Positions 17,328 to 25,674 of a DNA stretch of 64,000 nucleotides are shown piece by piece; position 1 is the first letter of the stretch, and the number at the start of each line of letters is the position of its first letter. Source of the DNA: an uncultured Flavobacteriales bacterium (GTDB lineage Bacteria > Bacteroidota > Bacteroidia > Flavobacteriales > JBLHRE01); NCBI GenBank assembly GCA_937139155.1, contig CAKZPI010000034.1, positions 62,001 through 126,000 on the forward strand, in the 5' to 3' direction. The notes under the pieces were generated by a model. That model was not told the origin of the DNA, searched no databases, and was given only the letters and a program-made list of their open reading frames with translations. Both the position numbers and the translations under genes were made by a program.

Positions 17328-19481
17328 TTAGTAAATCTCTGATCTTTTATCTTCAATGTCAGCCTTGTCTTCCATTGCACTGTACATCTGGAATTCGGTT
17401 CTTGACCTCAATTGGTTCTCAATGGTAACCTTTTGGGTAAGAAGGTTTGGATTGGCAGGAGCCTCATTGGCACTATCAATCTGGTAAACATATACCCCGT
17501 TATTTCCTTTAATCGGACCAGCTAAGCTCCCCACAGGGGTTCCGAACATGGCTCCAACTAAGGCAGGTTCAAATCCAGCACCAGGTACAGATCCCGTTGA
17601 GAATTTAACCGCAGTTACAGGCTTTACTGTTTGACCCAATGAAGCAGCCAAGTCATCAAGAGAAACTCCTTCGGTCATGGCAGAGTTTACTTCCTCCATA
17701 AACTTTTCAGCTTTCTTTTCATTTCGAACGGCCAGCTCAACCTGAGCACGAACTTCATCCAAAGGCTTGTAGCCTTCTTCATTCTTTTTGGCAAGTCCTA
17801 CAACTACCAATTTATCAGTTAGGTCAAACATACGGGTAGCTCCTTCTTCGCTATCCTCGGCGTAAGCCCAACGAACAATCTCTCTATAATTACCCAATCC
17901 GCTTACTTGTCTTTGGTTTGGCTGAAGGTTCGCCGCTTGACGAATGGCCAAACCTAGGCTATCCGCCGCCGAGCGCATGGATTCAATATTCTTATTACGA
18001 ACCGCAAAGGTTGAGGCATTTTGATACACCTGATCAGCTGTTGCATTGCTTGGAGTAATGGCTCTACTAAGTACCGCTACACGAACCGCCTTAGAAATAC
18101 CCCCTTGATCAAGAATTTCAATGATGTGGTACCCAAATTGAGAAGGTACCATTACAATATCACCAACCTCGTTTGAGAAAGAAGCATCGTTAAAAGTTGG
18201 AACCATTTGGCCTTCTTCGAACCAACCCAAATCACCGCCTTTAGCAGCAGAACCAGGATCGTCTGAATTTGCAGTAGCAAGCTCCGCGAAATCAGCGCCG
18301 TTGTCAACCAGTTCTTTTAATGAGTCGGCAATTACCTTTGCTGATGCATAATCGTTTTCTTCAACGGCCACCAAAATGTGACGAGCTTTCACAGAGTCAG
18401 GACGCATGGTAATTCCAGAAAGTTTGGCAACTCGTAAGTTTCCATCTTCCACATAAGGTCCAACAATATGCCCTACCTCAACATCGAACATAACGGTGTC
18501 AAGTCTAGGGATTAATCCGCCGCCAGGCTTGAAATACGTAGGGTTGAAAGGAGCATCAACATCACCATAAGCAGCAATGAAGGTAGAATCATTTTCTGCG
18601 TTTCTAAATCCAGGAATGGTGTCATACTCTCCGGTTGAACGGTTGTACTCCACTCGATCGTTAAGTAGGTCGTTCATTTCTTCAAATGCCGCCGCACGAT
18701 CTTCTGCCGATGGCTCAACATTGAATACCACAAACTCTAAATTTCTAGATTCGGTTTGCTTGTATTCTTCTTTGTTTTCGTTGTAATACGATTTCAATTC
18801 AGATTCTGAAACGCTTACCAAAGAATCCGCCATGGTGGTAAATGGCATTTGGATAAATCTTCCGTTCAATGATTTATTCTCATAAATGAATTTATCCATG
18901 GCCTGCTGGCCGGTAGCCTGAAGCCCTCTTTTGATCAAGTTAAAGTACTTGGTATTGAAACGATTTTTACGAATCATTTCTTCGAAATAAACGTAAGTAG
19001 CCGCTCTTCTTGGATCGTTTTCTAGCACCTGCTGGATGGTTTGAGCCATCATTTCAGGAGTAAACTGAGTGGATTCATCAATTCCGAAAAGCTGCTTGGT
19101 GATGGGGTCAAGGTCTCCGGTACGGTTTCCTGTCATCAAGTCGGTTAGCTCATCTTTCGAAACTCGAACTCCAGCCATTTCATAGTGGTCATTCAAAACC
19201 GCCTCACGAACTTTTTGGTTCCAAAGCGCGTCTCTTTCTTGAACCCGATTTTCCTCGGTAACGTTTCCGTTAGGGTACTTGGCTGCGATTACGCTTTCAA
19301 GTTCCCGTTCAAATTCAATACGATTGACGGTTTCTCCGTCGATGGACCCCAAGCTGTTTCCACTTTGAAACAAACTTCCGCTTGAATTCAAAAGGTCAGT
19401 GAGTATGAAAGCAAGCATGGCTACTCCAATTACTACAACTAGTAGTCCTGCTCTATTTCTAATTTTTTGTAAGGTTGCCAT
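17328..19481 (-). CDS. PpiD-like peptidylprolyl isomerase
   Basis: A 717-residue periplasmic folding factor anchored by one N-terminal membrane helix (VVVIGVAMLAFILTDLL, about residues 15-31). A SurA/PpiD-type N-terminal chaperone region follows (GETVNRIEFERE). A parvulin rotamase domain lies near residues 360-460, with VKARHILVAV, DPGSAAKGGDLGWFEEGQM and FGYHIIEI. The C-terminal part is helical and resembles a second, degenerate PPIase region. It should help newly exported outer-membrane and secreted proteins fold. It is the last gene of the minus-strand envelope run. The symbol ppiD would follow E. coli by architecture only. Confidence 0.88.
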   Translation of the reverse strand: MATLQKIRNRAGLLVVVIGVAMLAFILTDLLNSSGSLFQSGNSLGSIDGETVNRIEFERELESVIAAKYPNGNVTEENRVQERDALWNQKVREAVLNDHYEMAGVRVSKDELTDLMTGNRTGDLDPITKQLFGIDESTQFTPEMMAQTIQQVLENDPRRAATYVYFEEMIRKNRFNTKYFNLIKRGLQATGQQAMDKFIYENKSLNGRFIQMPFTTMADSLVSVSESELKSYYNENKEEYKQTESRNLEFVVFNVEPSAEDRAAAFEEMNDLLNDRVEYNRSTGEYDTIPGFRNAENDSTFIAAYGDVDAPFNPTYFKPGGGLIPRLDTVMFDVEVGHIVGPYVEDGNLRVAKLSGITMRPDSVKARHILVAVEENDYASAKVIADSLKELVDNGADFAELATANSDDPGSAAKGGDLGWFEEGQMVPTFNDASFSNEVGDIVMVPSQFGYHIIEILDQGGISKAVRVAVLSRAITPSNATADQVYQNASTFAVRNKNIESMRSAADSLGLAIRQAANLQPNQRQVSGLGNYREIVRWAYAEDSEEGATRMFDLTDKLVVVGLAKKNEEGYKPLDEVRAQVELAVRNEKKAEKFMEEVNSAMTEGVSLDDLAASLGQTVKPVTAVKFSTGSVPGAGFEPALVGAMFGTPVGSLAGPIKGNNGVYVYQIDSANEAPANPNLLTQKVTIENQLRSRTEFQMYSAMEDKADIEDKRSEIY

Positions 19482-19546
19482 AAAGTTCTCAGGCTTTAAT
19501 TTTTAAGGGCACGAAAATAGGGAACCCGAACCGATTATGAAAGCAA

Positions 19547-20806
19547 TTAATCCGCCTGTTTTAAGCGAAGAATAACAAGGTCAATTCGGTTGGATTCTAC
19601 CCTTTCAATGGTGAATTCACAGTTGCCAATTTGAAGGCGGTCACCTTGATCGGGAATGCGCTCATAGGTAGCTATCAGCATCCCTCCAAGGGTTTCATAG
19701 TTATCGCTCTCAGGCAGATTTAGGTCAAATCGTTCGTTCAAATAGTCGATCTCGTGCCTTGCTGAAAGCTTATAGGTTTGGTTTCCGATCACCTCTTCTA
19801 CCAAATCTTGGCTATCGTGTTCGTCTTCAATTTCGCCGAATATCTCCTCAATTACGTCTTCGATGGTCACAAGACCAGAGGTTCCTCCAAATTCATCCAC
19901 CACCAATGCAATGGTTTTTCGCTCTTTGATGAAAAAGTTTAGCAGGTCATTGGCCGGCATGGTTTCCGTAACAACAGGAACCGGAATAAGGATGGATTGG
20001 ATGTTTTTGGGTTTTTTGAAAAGCTCATAGCTATGGGTATAGCCTATTACTTTATCAATATTCTCCTCGTAAATCAGAATTTTTGAAAGACCGGTTTCCT
20101 GGAACCTTTTCATCAAGTCATCCATGGAGTCATTGATTTCTAAGGCCTCAATTTCAGTACGAGGCACCATGCACTCTCTTGCCTTCACCTTTGAGAAGTC
20201 TAAGGCATTTTGAAAAATCTGCACCTCGGTTTCAATATTGTCTCGGTTCGAATTGTTCTCTGTATGCTCCTTTACAAAATGGTCGAGGTCAATCCTTCCA
20301 AAGGCGGTTTGCTCTTCCTTAATTCCCGCTCCAAAAATTGCACGAAGCAGAAAATTACTCATTACCATAATTACGGTAACAATTAGGTAAAGAATGAAGT
20401 ACAATACCGTTACCGGGAAAGCAAGAGCCGAAAGCATGGTATTGGCATGCACCCGAAACAGAGCTTTTGGAAGAAACTCAGCTAAACTTAAGATGATGAG
20501 GGTTGAAATCAGGGTTTGAACCAGTAAAACAAGGAACTCCTGTTCTAAATATCCGCTGAGAGGACCTTCCAAAACCTTGGCCATATAAATACCGAAAATA
20601 ACCAAGGCTATGTTGTTGCCAACCAACATGGTTGCGATGAACCGGGAAGAGTTCTTGGTGAGTAAGGTTAGCATTCTAGCCTGGAAACCGCCTTGCTTAC
20701 TCTCAAGCTCAACTCGTAGTCGGTTGGCCGAGACAAATGCAATTTCCATCCCTGAAAAGAAGGCTGAAAATATTACGGTAAGGACGATTATAATGTATGC
20801 CTCCAT
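19547..20806 (-). CDS. HlyC/CorC (CNNM/DUF21-CBS) family protein
   Basis: 419 residues in the order DUF21 membrane domain (four helices, opening with VIFSAFFSGMEIAFVSANRL), paired CBS domains (VPRTEIEALEIND, and VVDEFGGTSGLVTIEDVIEE), then a CorC/HlyC C-terminal domain (ETLGGMLIATYERIPDQGD). The family includes magnesium/cobalt exporters and GldE of gliding bacteria; here no gldD neighbour supports a gliding role. The ATG overlaps the stop of the small membrane protein upstream (TAATG). A cation-transport or membrane-integrity role is the family inference. Confidence 0.87.
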   Translation of the reverse strand: MEAYIIIVLTVIFSAFFSGMEIAFVSANRLRVELESKQGGFQARMLTLLTKNSSRFIATMLVGNNIALVIFGIYMAKVLEGPLSGYLEQEFLVLLVQTLISTLIILSLAEFLPKALFRVHANTMLSALAFPVTVLYFILYLIVTVIMVMSNFLLRAIFGAGIKEEQTAFGRIDLDHFVKEHTENNSNRDNIETEVQIFQNALDFSKVKARECMVPRTEIEALEINDSMDDLMKRFQETGLSKILIYEENIDKVIGYTHSYELFKKPKNIQSILIPVPVVTETMPANDLLNFFIKERKTIALVVDEFGGTSGLVTIEDVIEEIFGEIEDEHDSQDLVEEVIGNQTYKLSARHEIDYLNERFDLNLPESDNYETLGGMLIATYERIPDQGDRLQIGNCEFTIERVESNRIDLVILRLKQAD

Positions 20807-21015
20807 TAGGAATTATTTCGTTCCTCTTCTTCCAGCCTAAGCCTCTGCTTTCTTCTCAGCCTGTTCATGAAGAAGGCCAAAATGGCAAATCCTACGAATA
20901 CAAAGGCATTGGTACTCTTTCCTTCAATGAAAAGCACCACGCTCTCAATGATGGAAAGGATCATAATCACCAGGAAGGCGATTTCAAAAAATCGTATCAG
21001 TTTCTTCATCTTCAT
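20806..21015 (-). CDS. small two-helix membrane protein
   Basis: A 69-residue protein (from ATG 21015; a TTG 12 bp further upstream would add four residues). Two hydrophobic helices (FFEIAFLVIMILSIIESVV and AFVFVGFAILAFFMN) are joined by a short EGKSTN loop, and the C-terminus is highly charged and rich in R, K and E. It overlaps the end of lptC by 32 bp and the start of the CorC-type gene by one codon, so translational coupling is likely. I know no function; the position suggests a link to envelope maintenance. Confidence 0.6.
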   Translation of the reverse strand: MKMKKLIRFFEIAFLVIMILSIIESVVLFIEGKSTNAFVFVGFAILAFFMNRLRRKQRLRLEEEERNNS

Positions 21016-21601
21016 CGTCAATATCAATTCGGCCGGTGATGTTTTTTATTATGTAATTGTCTAAGTTTTGATCGGCTTCCAAGCCTTTACCATATAGCAC
21101 CTCCGTTTCGGTACGAATTTGCACAAAAGCATCGGTATAAATCAACTCATCCTCTTCATCCCAAAGTAAAAATTCCGTTTCAAGAACTTCCCCTTTCGGA
21201 TTTATTACCTCAACATCTTCGCGAAGTTCGGTAATTCCATCGTCTTCAAACTTCATAGCATACCCGGCCTTTAAACTGGCATTTGGATTCCCGTAAGGAT
21301 CATAAAACCAAGTTTTAATTCCTTTTGGAAACTCAGTATACTCTGGACTTCCGGTATACCTATGAATTTCGGGTGCTTTCAATCTAAGCTGAACTATGGC
21401 TGAATCTGAATAGATCAAATCCACATTCTCAACTATCTCACTTGGGAGGTCTTCCTCATACCGAAATTTTTCAACCTCCTTCATGTCGTTTGTACAAGAC
21501 ATGAAAAAGACCATCACCGGTAAAACAGCAATGGTCTTTAAATGAAGGAATCTTATTCTTCTTAGAAAGAAGGTATAGCTACAGTTTCGTTGATCCAGCA
21601 T
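20984..21601 (-). CDS. lptC: LPS export protein LptC
   Basis: A 205-residue bitopic or lipid-anchored periplasmic protein. A hydrophobic stretch (TIAVLPVMVFFMSC) ends in a lipobox-like sequence with cysteine at about residue 36. A beta-jellyroll LptC domain follows (YSDSAIVQLRLKAPEIHRY, then GYAMKFEDDG, FLLWDEEDELIYTD, and TEVLYGKGLEADQ). It would bridge the inner-membrane LptBFG transporter and LptA. The ATG at 21601 lies inside the end of the TPR gene (40-bp overlap) and gives an unusually long pre-signal segment; no better ATG or GTG fits. The acidic C-terminal tail is strongly biased to D and E. Confidence 0.82.
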   Translation of the reverse strand: MLDQRNCSYTFFLRRIRFLHLKTIAVLPVMVFFMSCTNDMKEVEKFRYEEDLPSEIVENVDLIYSDSAIVQLRLKAPEIHRYTGSPEYTEFPKGIKTWFYDPYGNPNASLKAGYAMKFEDDGITELREDVEVINPKGEVLETEFLLWDEEDELIYTDAFVQIRTETEVLYGKGLEADQNLDNYIIKNITGRIDIDDEDEETDTIF

Positions 21602-22854
21602 TCTACACGATAGGTTTCCTTGTCCAAATATCCAAACTGAAAGGTAAGGGTTTTATCTGGAGCAAGTTGGCTATAAGCATTAATGGCTTCGTTTGCTTTG
21701 GTTGAAACCGAAGTATCAACAGATTTAGCCTTTCTGAACTTTTCAAGGGCTGCCCAGTAAACCGCCTTTCTTTCAAAATCATTCGACCCACATTTACCGG
21801 CATTTTCAGCATACATATAGCCAATTAGCATATAAGGGTCTCCCCAATCTGGACGAATGGCAAGGGCCTGAAGGGCGTGTTCACGAGCTGAAGAGTATCT
21901 TTTAAGCTGAGACTCAGCAGAAGCTAAACCGAACAAGTAAGAGGCCTTATCCTGATCATTATCCGCCATTTCAACAGCTTTGGTGTAATAATCTATGGCT
22001 TTGTTGTATTGTTTCTTTGACAAGGACATTCTTCCCAAATTGGCTGCAGCCGATGCCGATGGATCAAGTTCAAATAAGGTATTTGAAATCTTGAAGAAGG
22101 TTTGATTGTCAGTACACTTCTTCTTGTTCATCATTCTTGCCGCCCTGTTTAATTTATCCGCATCGTCTTTCATGCCTTCAAAATTTTCAGCGTATAGCTC
22201 AATCAAGTCGTCACAAGATGCCACGGGAGCGAATAAGATTTCAATGTTATCAGAAGCACTCTGGTAATATTTCTTCTTTTTCTCAGATTGATTTTCAAGG
22301 TTATACCCTACCACCGCAGCGGCATTGTCATAAATTTCAATCATTTCAGGCTTGGTCAGGCGCTCAGCCTCATACATCTTAATGGCCGCCTGGAAATAGT
22401 AGGTTAAAACCGAAGCAGAGGTTTTGTTCTGCTCAAGCTCATAGGATTTTGCCAAAAGCTTGAAGGCCTGATCAAGGCTGTCTCTACGGTATAAGAACAT
22501 ATCGGTTCCTTTCTGACCCAAAACGTAACCTTCCTTTTCAGGGAAGTACTGCAATCTTTGGTCGTAGATAGCCAATAGGGTATCAATATAAGCTTCCTTT
22601 ACTGCAGGATCTTCCGCTTTTTTAATTTGATACTCTACGATTCTTGGTCCGTGAATGTAGATTGACTTTCTTGAGTCTGGGCAGTTTCTATACACCCACG
22701 ACCATGGCTTATAGGCGTCAGCGTAGTTCTTGTTTTTATAATACTCATAGTAAACGGAAAGGTTTGCTTCACAATCCTCACTATAAGTGTTTGCCTGAGA
22801 AAGATTCGGGCTCAAAAGAGCAAGACCTAGGATAAAACTTAAAACGTATTTCAT
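21562..22854 (-). CDS. exported TPR-repeat protein
   Basis: About 430 residues with a clean signal peptide from ATG 22854 (MKYVLSFILGLALLSPNLSQA). A helical solenoid follows, with TPR units clearest near the C-terminus: SAAANLGRMSLSKKQYNKAI and SYLFGLASAESQLKRYSSA, then HALQALAIRPDWGDPYMLIG. Single cysteines (DCEANL, NCPDS, SCDDL, KKCTDN, AGKCGS) are spread along it and may form disulfides. It probably scaffolds an envelope assembly. A longer reading begins at 22902 inside the upstream gene but lacks a signal peptide at its start. Its stop overlaps lptC. Confidence 0.75.
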   Translation of the reverse strand: MKYVLSFILGLALLSPNLSQANTYSEDCEANLSVYYEYYKNKNYADAYKPWSWVYRNCPDSRKSIYIHGPRIVEYQIKKAEDPAVKEAYIDTLLAIYDQRLQYFPEKEGYVLGQKGTDMFLYRRDSLDQAFKLLAKSYELEQNKTSASVLTYYFQAAIKMYEAERLTKPEMIEIYDNAAAVVGYNLENQSEKKKKYYQSASDNIEILFAPVASCDDLIELYAENFEGMKDDADKLNRAARMMNKKKCTDNQTFFKISNTLFELDPSASAAANLGRMSLSKKQYNKAIDYYTKAVEMADNDQDKASYLFGLASAESQLKRYSSAREHALQALAIRPDWGDPYMLIGYMYAENAGKCGSNDFERKAVYWAALEKFRKAKSVDTSVSTKANEAINAYSQLAPDKTLTFQFGYLDKETYRVECWINETVAIPSF

Positions 22855-22867
22855 GGTTATGTGATAA

Positions 22868-24139
22868 TTAATCAATTCTTCTTTTTCTAAACCAACGATC
22901 ATTCAATGTGAAACCTACACTAAACCTCATGTAGTTTTCTTGAATGAGGCCTTGGTCAATGGTACCGCGTTTGCCTAAGGCTACGGCCAGATTGACCCGA
23001 CTGAATGTTCGTCTCAGTGGTAGAGACATACCAAAACTTATGCCAAGGTCATTCAATTGGGTATTACGCAATTGCAGATAACTTTGGTTGTAGTAGGCTC
23101 CGAACCTATAGGTAATGGCTTTCCAGTAGTTCCCAACTGCATCCGGATCGGGGGTTAGGTAGCCACCAAGCCTAATTTTAGTGCTGTTTGCAAGAGAGTC
23201 TGTTTCACCAAAGCTTCTGAAGGAAGACCAGTTGCGAGTTTGAACCTCAGCTCCGAATCCCCAGTCAGTAGAATTAATTCCAAACCCGAAGGCCAGTCTA
23301 CCGGGTATCAAAATCTCGCCTGCTTTCTCCAAATCGAAAATGGCGGTATCTTTTATTTCTTCTCTTCCGGCTACCTGCCTAAAGCTGTACAAAAGACGGG
23401 TTTGGGTTCCGCTTAAAGCAGCCTCTAAACCATAGACTCCAGAGAGGGTAAGGTTTAATTCATCATTTATCTTTATCCCGTAAAGGGCACCCAATTCATA
23501 GGAAAAATCATTTATGGAGGTGGTGCTGACAAATCGAGCGTCGTAAAAGGTAGATGTATCAAAATCAGCAGTTACCAACCGACTTAATGACCCGAAATTA
23601 TAAGAAGCATTTAATCCTACTTGAAATCCATCTAAAACCTCATACCCCAGGCCTAGGTTGAATTGATTGATCCCGCCAGACCCTTGGTATACCTCGGTCA
23701 ACATTCCTAAGCTATCCAGATCAACCTCATTTTCAATCTCATAACCAACTGAAGAAAACGGACTAATTCCGAATGAAAGTCCGCCTTTTTTACCCAAGGG
23801 AACGCCCAAAACAATATTTGCCAAATTGGCATTGGTAGCCGATTGATTCAGACTACCGTTGGTACGATTTACAACAATGCCGTTTACTCCGGTATGAAAA
23901 GTGGTACGTCTAAGGTCTGCCAATAATGCAGGATTGTTCAGCTTAACATTCATTGAATCTCTCCAACCTAGGGTCCATCCACCCATAGCCTGATTGTTGG
24001 TAAATGCATCTGAATTTAATTCGCCCAAACCAAAGCGAGAATAGGGTGAACTTGTGATTTCTTGGCCTTCAGCTGTAAAAACAAAGAAAAATGATCCGGC
24101 AAGGGCCAGGAGTTTTATAGACTTAAAAAGCTGAGGCAT
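22868..24139 (-). CDS. outer-membrane beta-barrel protein, SPYSRFG class
   Basis: A 423-residue barrel with a signal peptide ending TAEGQ. The mature N-terminus ITSSPYSRFGLGEL is the hallmark start of a common Bacteroidota outer-membrane family distantly related to FadL porins. Many strands end in aromatic residues, and the repeated opening motif is followed by MGGWTLGWRD and NPALLADL. It may transport hydrophobic compounds, but that is by analogy only. It overlaps the coaX end by 17 bp and sits 13 bp upstream of the TPR gene, so the three are very likely one transcript. Confidence 0.75.
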   Translation of the reverse strand: MPQLFKSIKLLALAGSFFFVFTAEGQEITSSPYSRFGLGELNSDAFTNNQAMGGWTLGWRDSMNVKLNNPALLADLRRTTFHTGVNGIVVNRTNGSLNQSATNANLANIVLGVPLGKKGGLSFGISPFSSVGYEIENEVDLDSLGMLTEVYQGSGGINQFNLGLGYEVLDGFQVGLNASYNFGSLSRLVTADFDTSTFYDARFVSTTSINDFSYELGALYGIKINDELNLTLSGVYGLEAALSGTQTRLLYSFRQVAGREEIKDTAIFDLEKAGEILIPGRLAFGFGINSTDWGFGAEVQTRNWSSFRSFGETDSLANSTKIRLGGYLTPDPDAVGNYWKAITYRFGAYYNQSYLQLRNTQLNDLGISFGMSLPLRRTFSRVNLAVALGKRGTIDQGLIQENYMRFSVGFTLNDRWFRKRRID

Positions 24140-24827
24140 TGTACTTTAGAATTTCATTTAATCCTTTCACCAAGAAATTTGGGTCGGCAAAGATGCTATA
24201 ATTCGAGGGGTTTTCAAATCGGATTGCATCTCCGCCGGTAAGAACTATGAAAAGCTCAGGATATTGTTCTAAAAATGACTTAATCCAAAAATCCATTTCC
24301 CAAGAAAAACTACCATAAGCTCCTAAGGCAATGCACTCTTTGGTGGTGCGACCCAAAAAGCCCTGAGGCAGGTCTTCTGCCTGGGTCATTGGCAACTTTC
24401 CGGTAAGTTCATGCATGGCCCTGGCCCGCATTTGAAAGCCCGGTGAAATTATTCCGCCCTGATAAACTGACTTTGTAATTAAGTCATAGGTGGAGCATGT
24501 GCCTGCATCAATCACCAAAACATCTTTTTCAGGAAACTGAATAGCCGCCGCTGCAGCCAAGCCTATTCGGTCCTGACCGAGGGTCTCCATGCTTTTATAT
24601 TCGCTCTTAAAGGGAAGGCTAAGCCGTGAATTCAGCTCAAATACTTTATTTTTCAAGGCAGGAACCTTGGTTTTTCGAACCGTAGAAAGGATGCATGGAC
24701 CCTCCTTTGCCTCAATCTCCTCCCACAAGGAAGCCTCATTATCAGGGTAGTTAAGTTTGATTAAGCCTTCCTTTCCAAAATAAGCCACCTTAATCCTTGT
24801 ATTGCCAATATCAATTACCCGATTCAT
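24123..24827 (-). CDS. coaX: type III pantothenate kinase
   Basis: A 234-residue ASKHA-fold kinase that phosphorylates pantothenate in the first step of coenzyme A synthesis. Seen motifs: DIGNTRIKVAYF (phosphate 1) at the N-terminus, GQDRIGLAAAA, DAGTCSTYDLI (phosphate 2), GGIISPGF and LTGGDA near the C-terminus. Length and order fit CoaX. Its ATG lies 16 bp from the divergent tRNA-Phe promoter, and it heads the minus-strand envelope run, a gene order I recall in other Bacteroidota. Confidence 0.95.
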   Translation of the reverse strand: MNRVIDIGNTRIKVAYFGKEGLIKLNYPDNEASLWEEIEAKEGPCILSTVRKTKVPALKNKVFELNSRLSLPFKSEYKSMETLGQDRIGLAAAAAIQFPEKDVLVIDAGTCSTYDLITKSVYQGGIISPGFQMRARAMHELTGKLPMTQAEDLPQGFLGRTTKECIALGAYGSFSWEMDFWIKSFLEQYPELFIVLTGGDAIRFENPSNYSIFADPNFLVKGLNEILKYNASAF

Positions 24828-24842
24828 TCTTGAAATTTTTTG

Positions 24843-24872
24843 TTTGGGAAAAGTAAAAAGTTTTTACATTTG
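24843..24872 (+). promoter_or_regulatory. tRNA-Phe promoter
   Basis: TTTG (24843-24846), 18 bases, then TACATTTG (24865-24872), a near-ideal Bacteroidota promoter placed 15 bp before the tRNA 5' end. Confidence 0.8.
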
Positions 24873-24887
24873 CAGCCCTTCAACGGA

Positions 24888-24963
24888 GGTGCCATAGCTC
24901 AGTTGGTAGAGCAAAGGACTGAAAATCCTTGTGTCGTTGGTTCGATTCCAACTGGCACCACCA
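24888..24963 (+). tRNA. tRNA-Phe (GAA)
   Basis: A full cloverleaf: acceptor GGTGCCA pairs with TGGCACC; D-arm GCTC/GAGC; anticodon stem AAGGA/TCCTT around loop CTGAAAA with anticodon GAA; T-arm GTTGG/CCAAC around TTCGATT; discriminator A at 24960 and an encoded CCA at 24961-24963. A terminator follows directly. Confidence 0.98.
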
Positions 24964-24966
24964 CCT

Positions 24967-25001
24967 AAACCCTTTCATTTTAAAAATGAGAGGGTTTTTT
25001 T
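24967..25001 (+). terminator. tRNA-Phe terminator
   Basis: A 13-bp stem (AAACCCTTTCATT with AATGAGAGGGTTT, one T-G pair) around a TTAAA loop, ending in a T run. It begins 4 bp after the tRNA CCA. Confidence 0.88.
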
Positions 25002-25269
25002 ATGCCCCAATATTTTTCCGGCCTCATCATTAAAACCCTAATAAACATTGAGGGTTCCTTTATTTTTTCCAAAGGTCAAATCTAAGCTTTTGAATGGTTT
25101 GAAGGGCCTAGTTTTAGATTTCATTTCTTCTGGAAATTTGAAATGTTACCCAATTTTTTACCCATTTTCGTAAAACTTGAGCCATTCAAGCCTCCAATCT
25201 CATACCTTTCAAAGCCCTTAAGAATATAATTAAGGCCGCGTTTTATCGTTTGATTTAAAACTCTACAAA
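25002..25269. other. intergenic stretch without a gene
   Basis: AT-rich spacer between the tRNA terminator and the Kazal-type lipoprotein. A weak hairpin, AACCCT with AGGGTT at about 25033-25056 followed by T-rich sequence, may back up termination. No ORF, RNA fold or perfect promoter was seen; TATCGTTTG at about 25244-25252 is a one-base-off -7 candidate for the downstream gene. Confidence 0.5.
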
Positions 25270-25674
25270 ATGAGACTCCTTCTTCTTGCCATTGTCACTT
25301 TAAGCCTTTCCGCATGTGAATCCACTTCCAAAGATTGCATTTGCACCGAAGAATACAATCCGGTTTGTGGTAGCAACGGCCAGGAATATCCGAATCCCTG
25401 CCATGCAGAATGTGACGGGGTAACCTACACGGAAGGAAAATGCCCAGAGCGGGCTGAAATGATTGTTAGAGACTGGGGACCCATAGGGGCAGATGGGTGC
25501 GGATGGATGCTTGAATTGGATAGCAATACCCATTACCACCCTGTAAATTTAGACTCAAGTTATTATCAAAACGGACTTCAAATTGACCTTTCATACCAGG
25601 TCATAATCAGTGAGCATATCTGCGGACTTGCCCCTACCGCCTATCCTGAATTGAACGTACTAGAGGTTTATTAA
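25270..25674 (+). CDS. Kazal-type inhibitor-domain lipoprotein
   Basis: A 134-residue lipoprotein: hydrophobic signal with lipobox LSAC at about residue 16, then one Kazal domain at about residues 21-58 (CICTEEYNPVCGSNGQEYP, NPCHAEC and EGKC give the six-cysteine pattern). A separate 75-residue C-terminal part has two more cysteines (DGCGWMLE and HICGLAP) and no family I recognise. Kazal domains in eukaryotes inhibit serine proteases; in bacteria the function is mostly untested. It would sit on the outer membrane or in the periplasm. Its stop abuts the stop of the convergent giant gene with no terminator between them. Confidence 0.85.
   Translation: MRLLLLAIVTLSLSACESTSKDCICTEEYNPVCGSNGQEYPNPCHAECDGVTYTEGKCPERAEMIVRDWGPIGADGCGWMLELDSNTHYHPVNLDSSYYQNGLQIDLSYQVIISEHICGLAPTAYPELNVLEVY

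Noticed and set aside
19547..20806. gldE of the gliding machinery
   Set aside because: The domain order is shared with many CorC/HlyC proteins, and gldD or other gld genes are not adjacent.
24960..25270. Small gene or riboswitch behind the tRNA
   Set aside because: Only a 26-codon frame and weak hairpins are visible; no known riboswitch fold was recognised.
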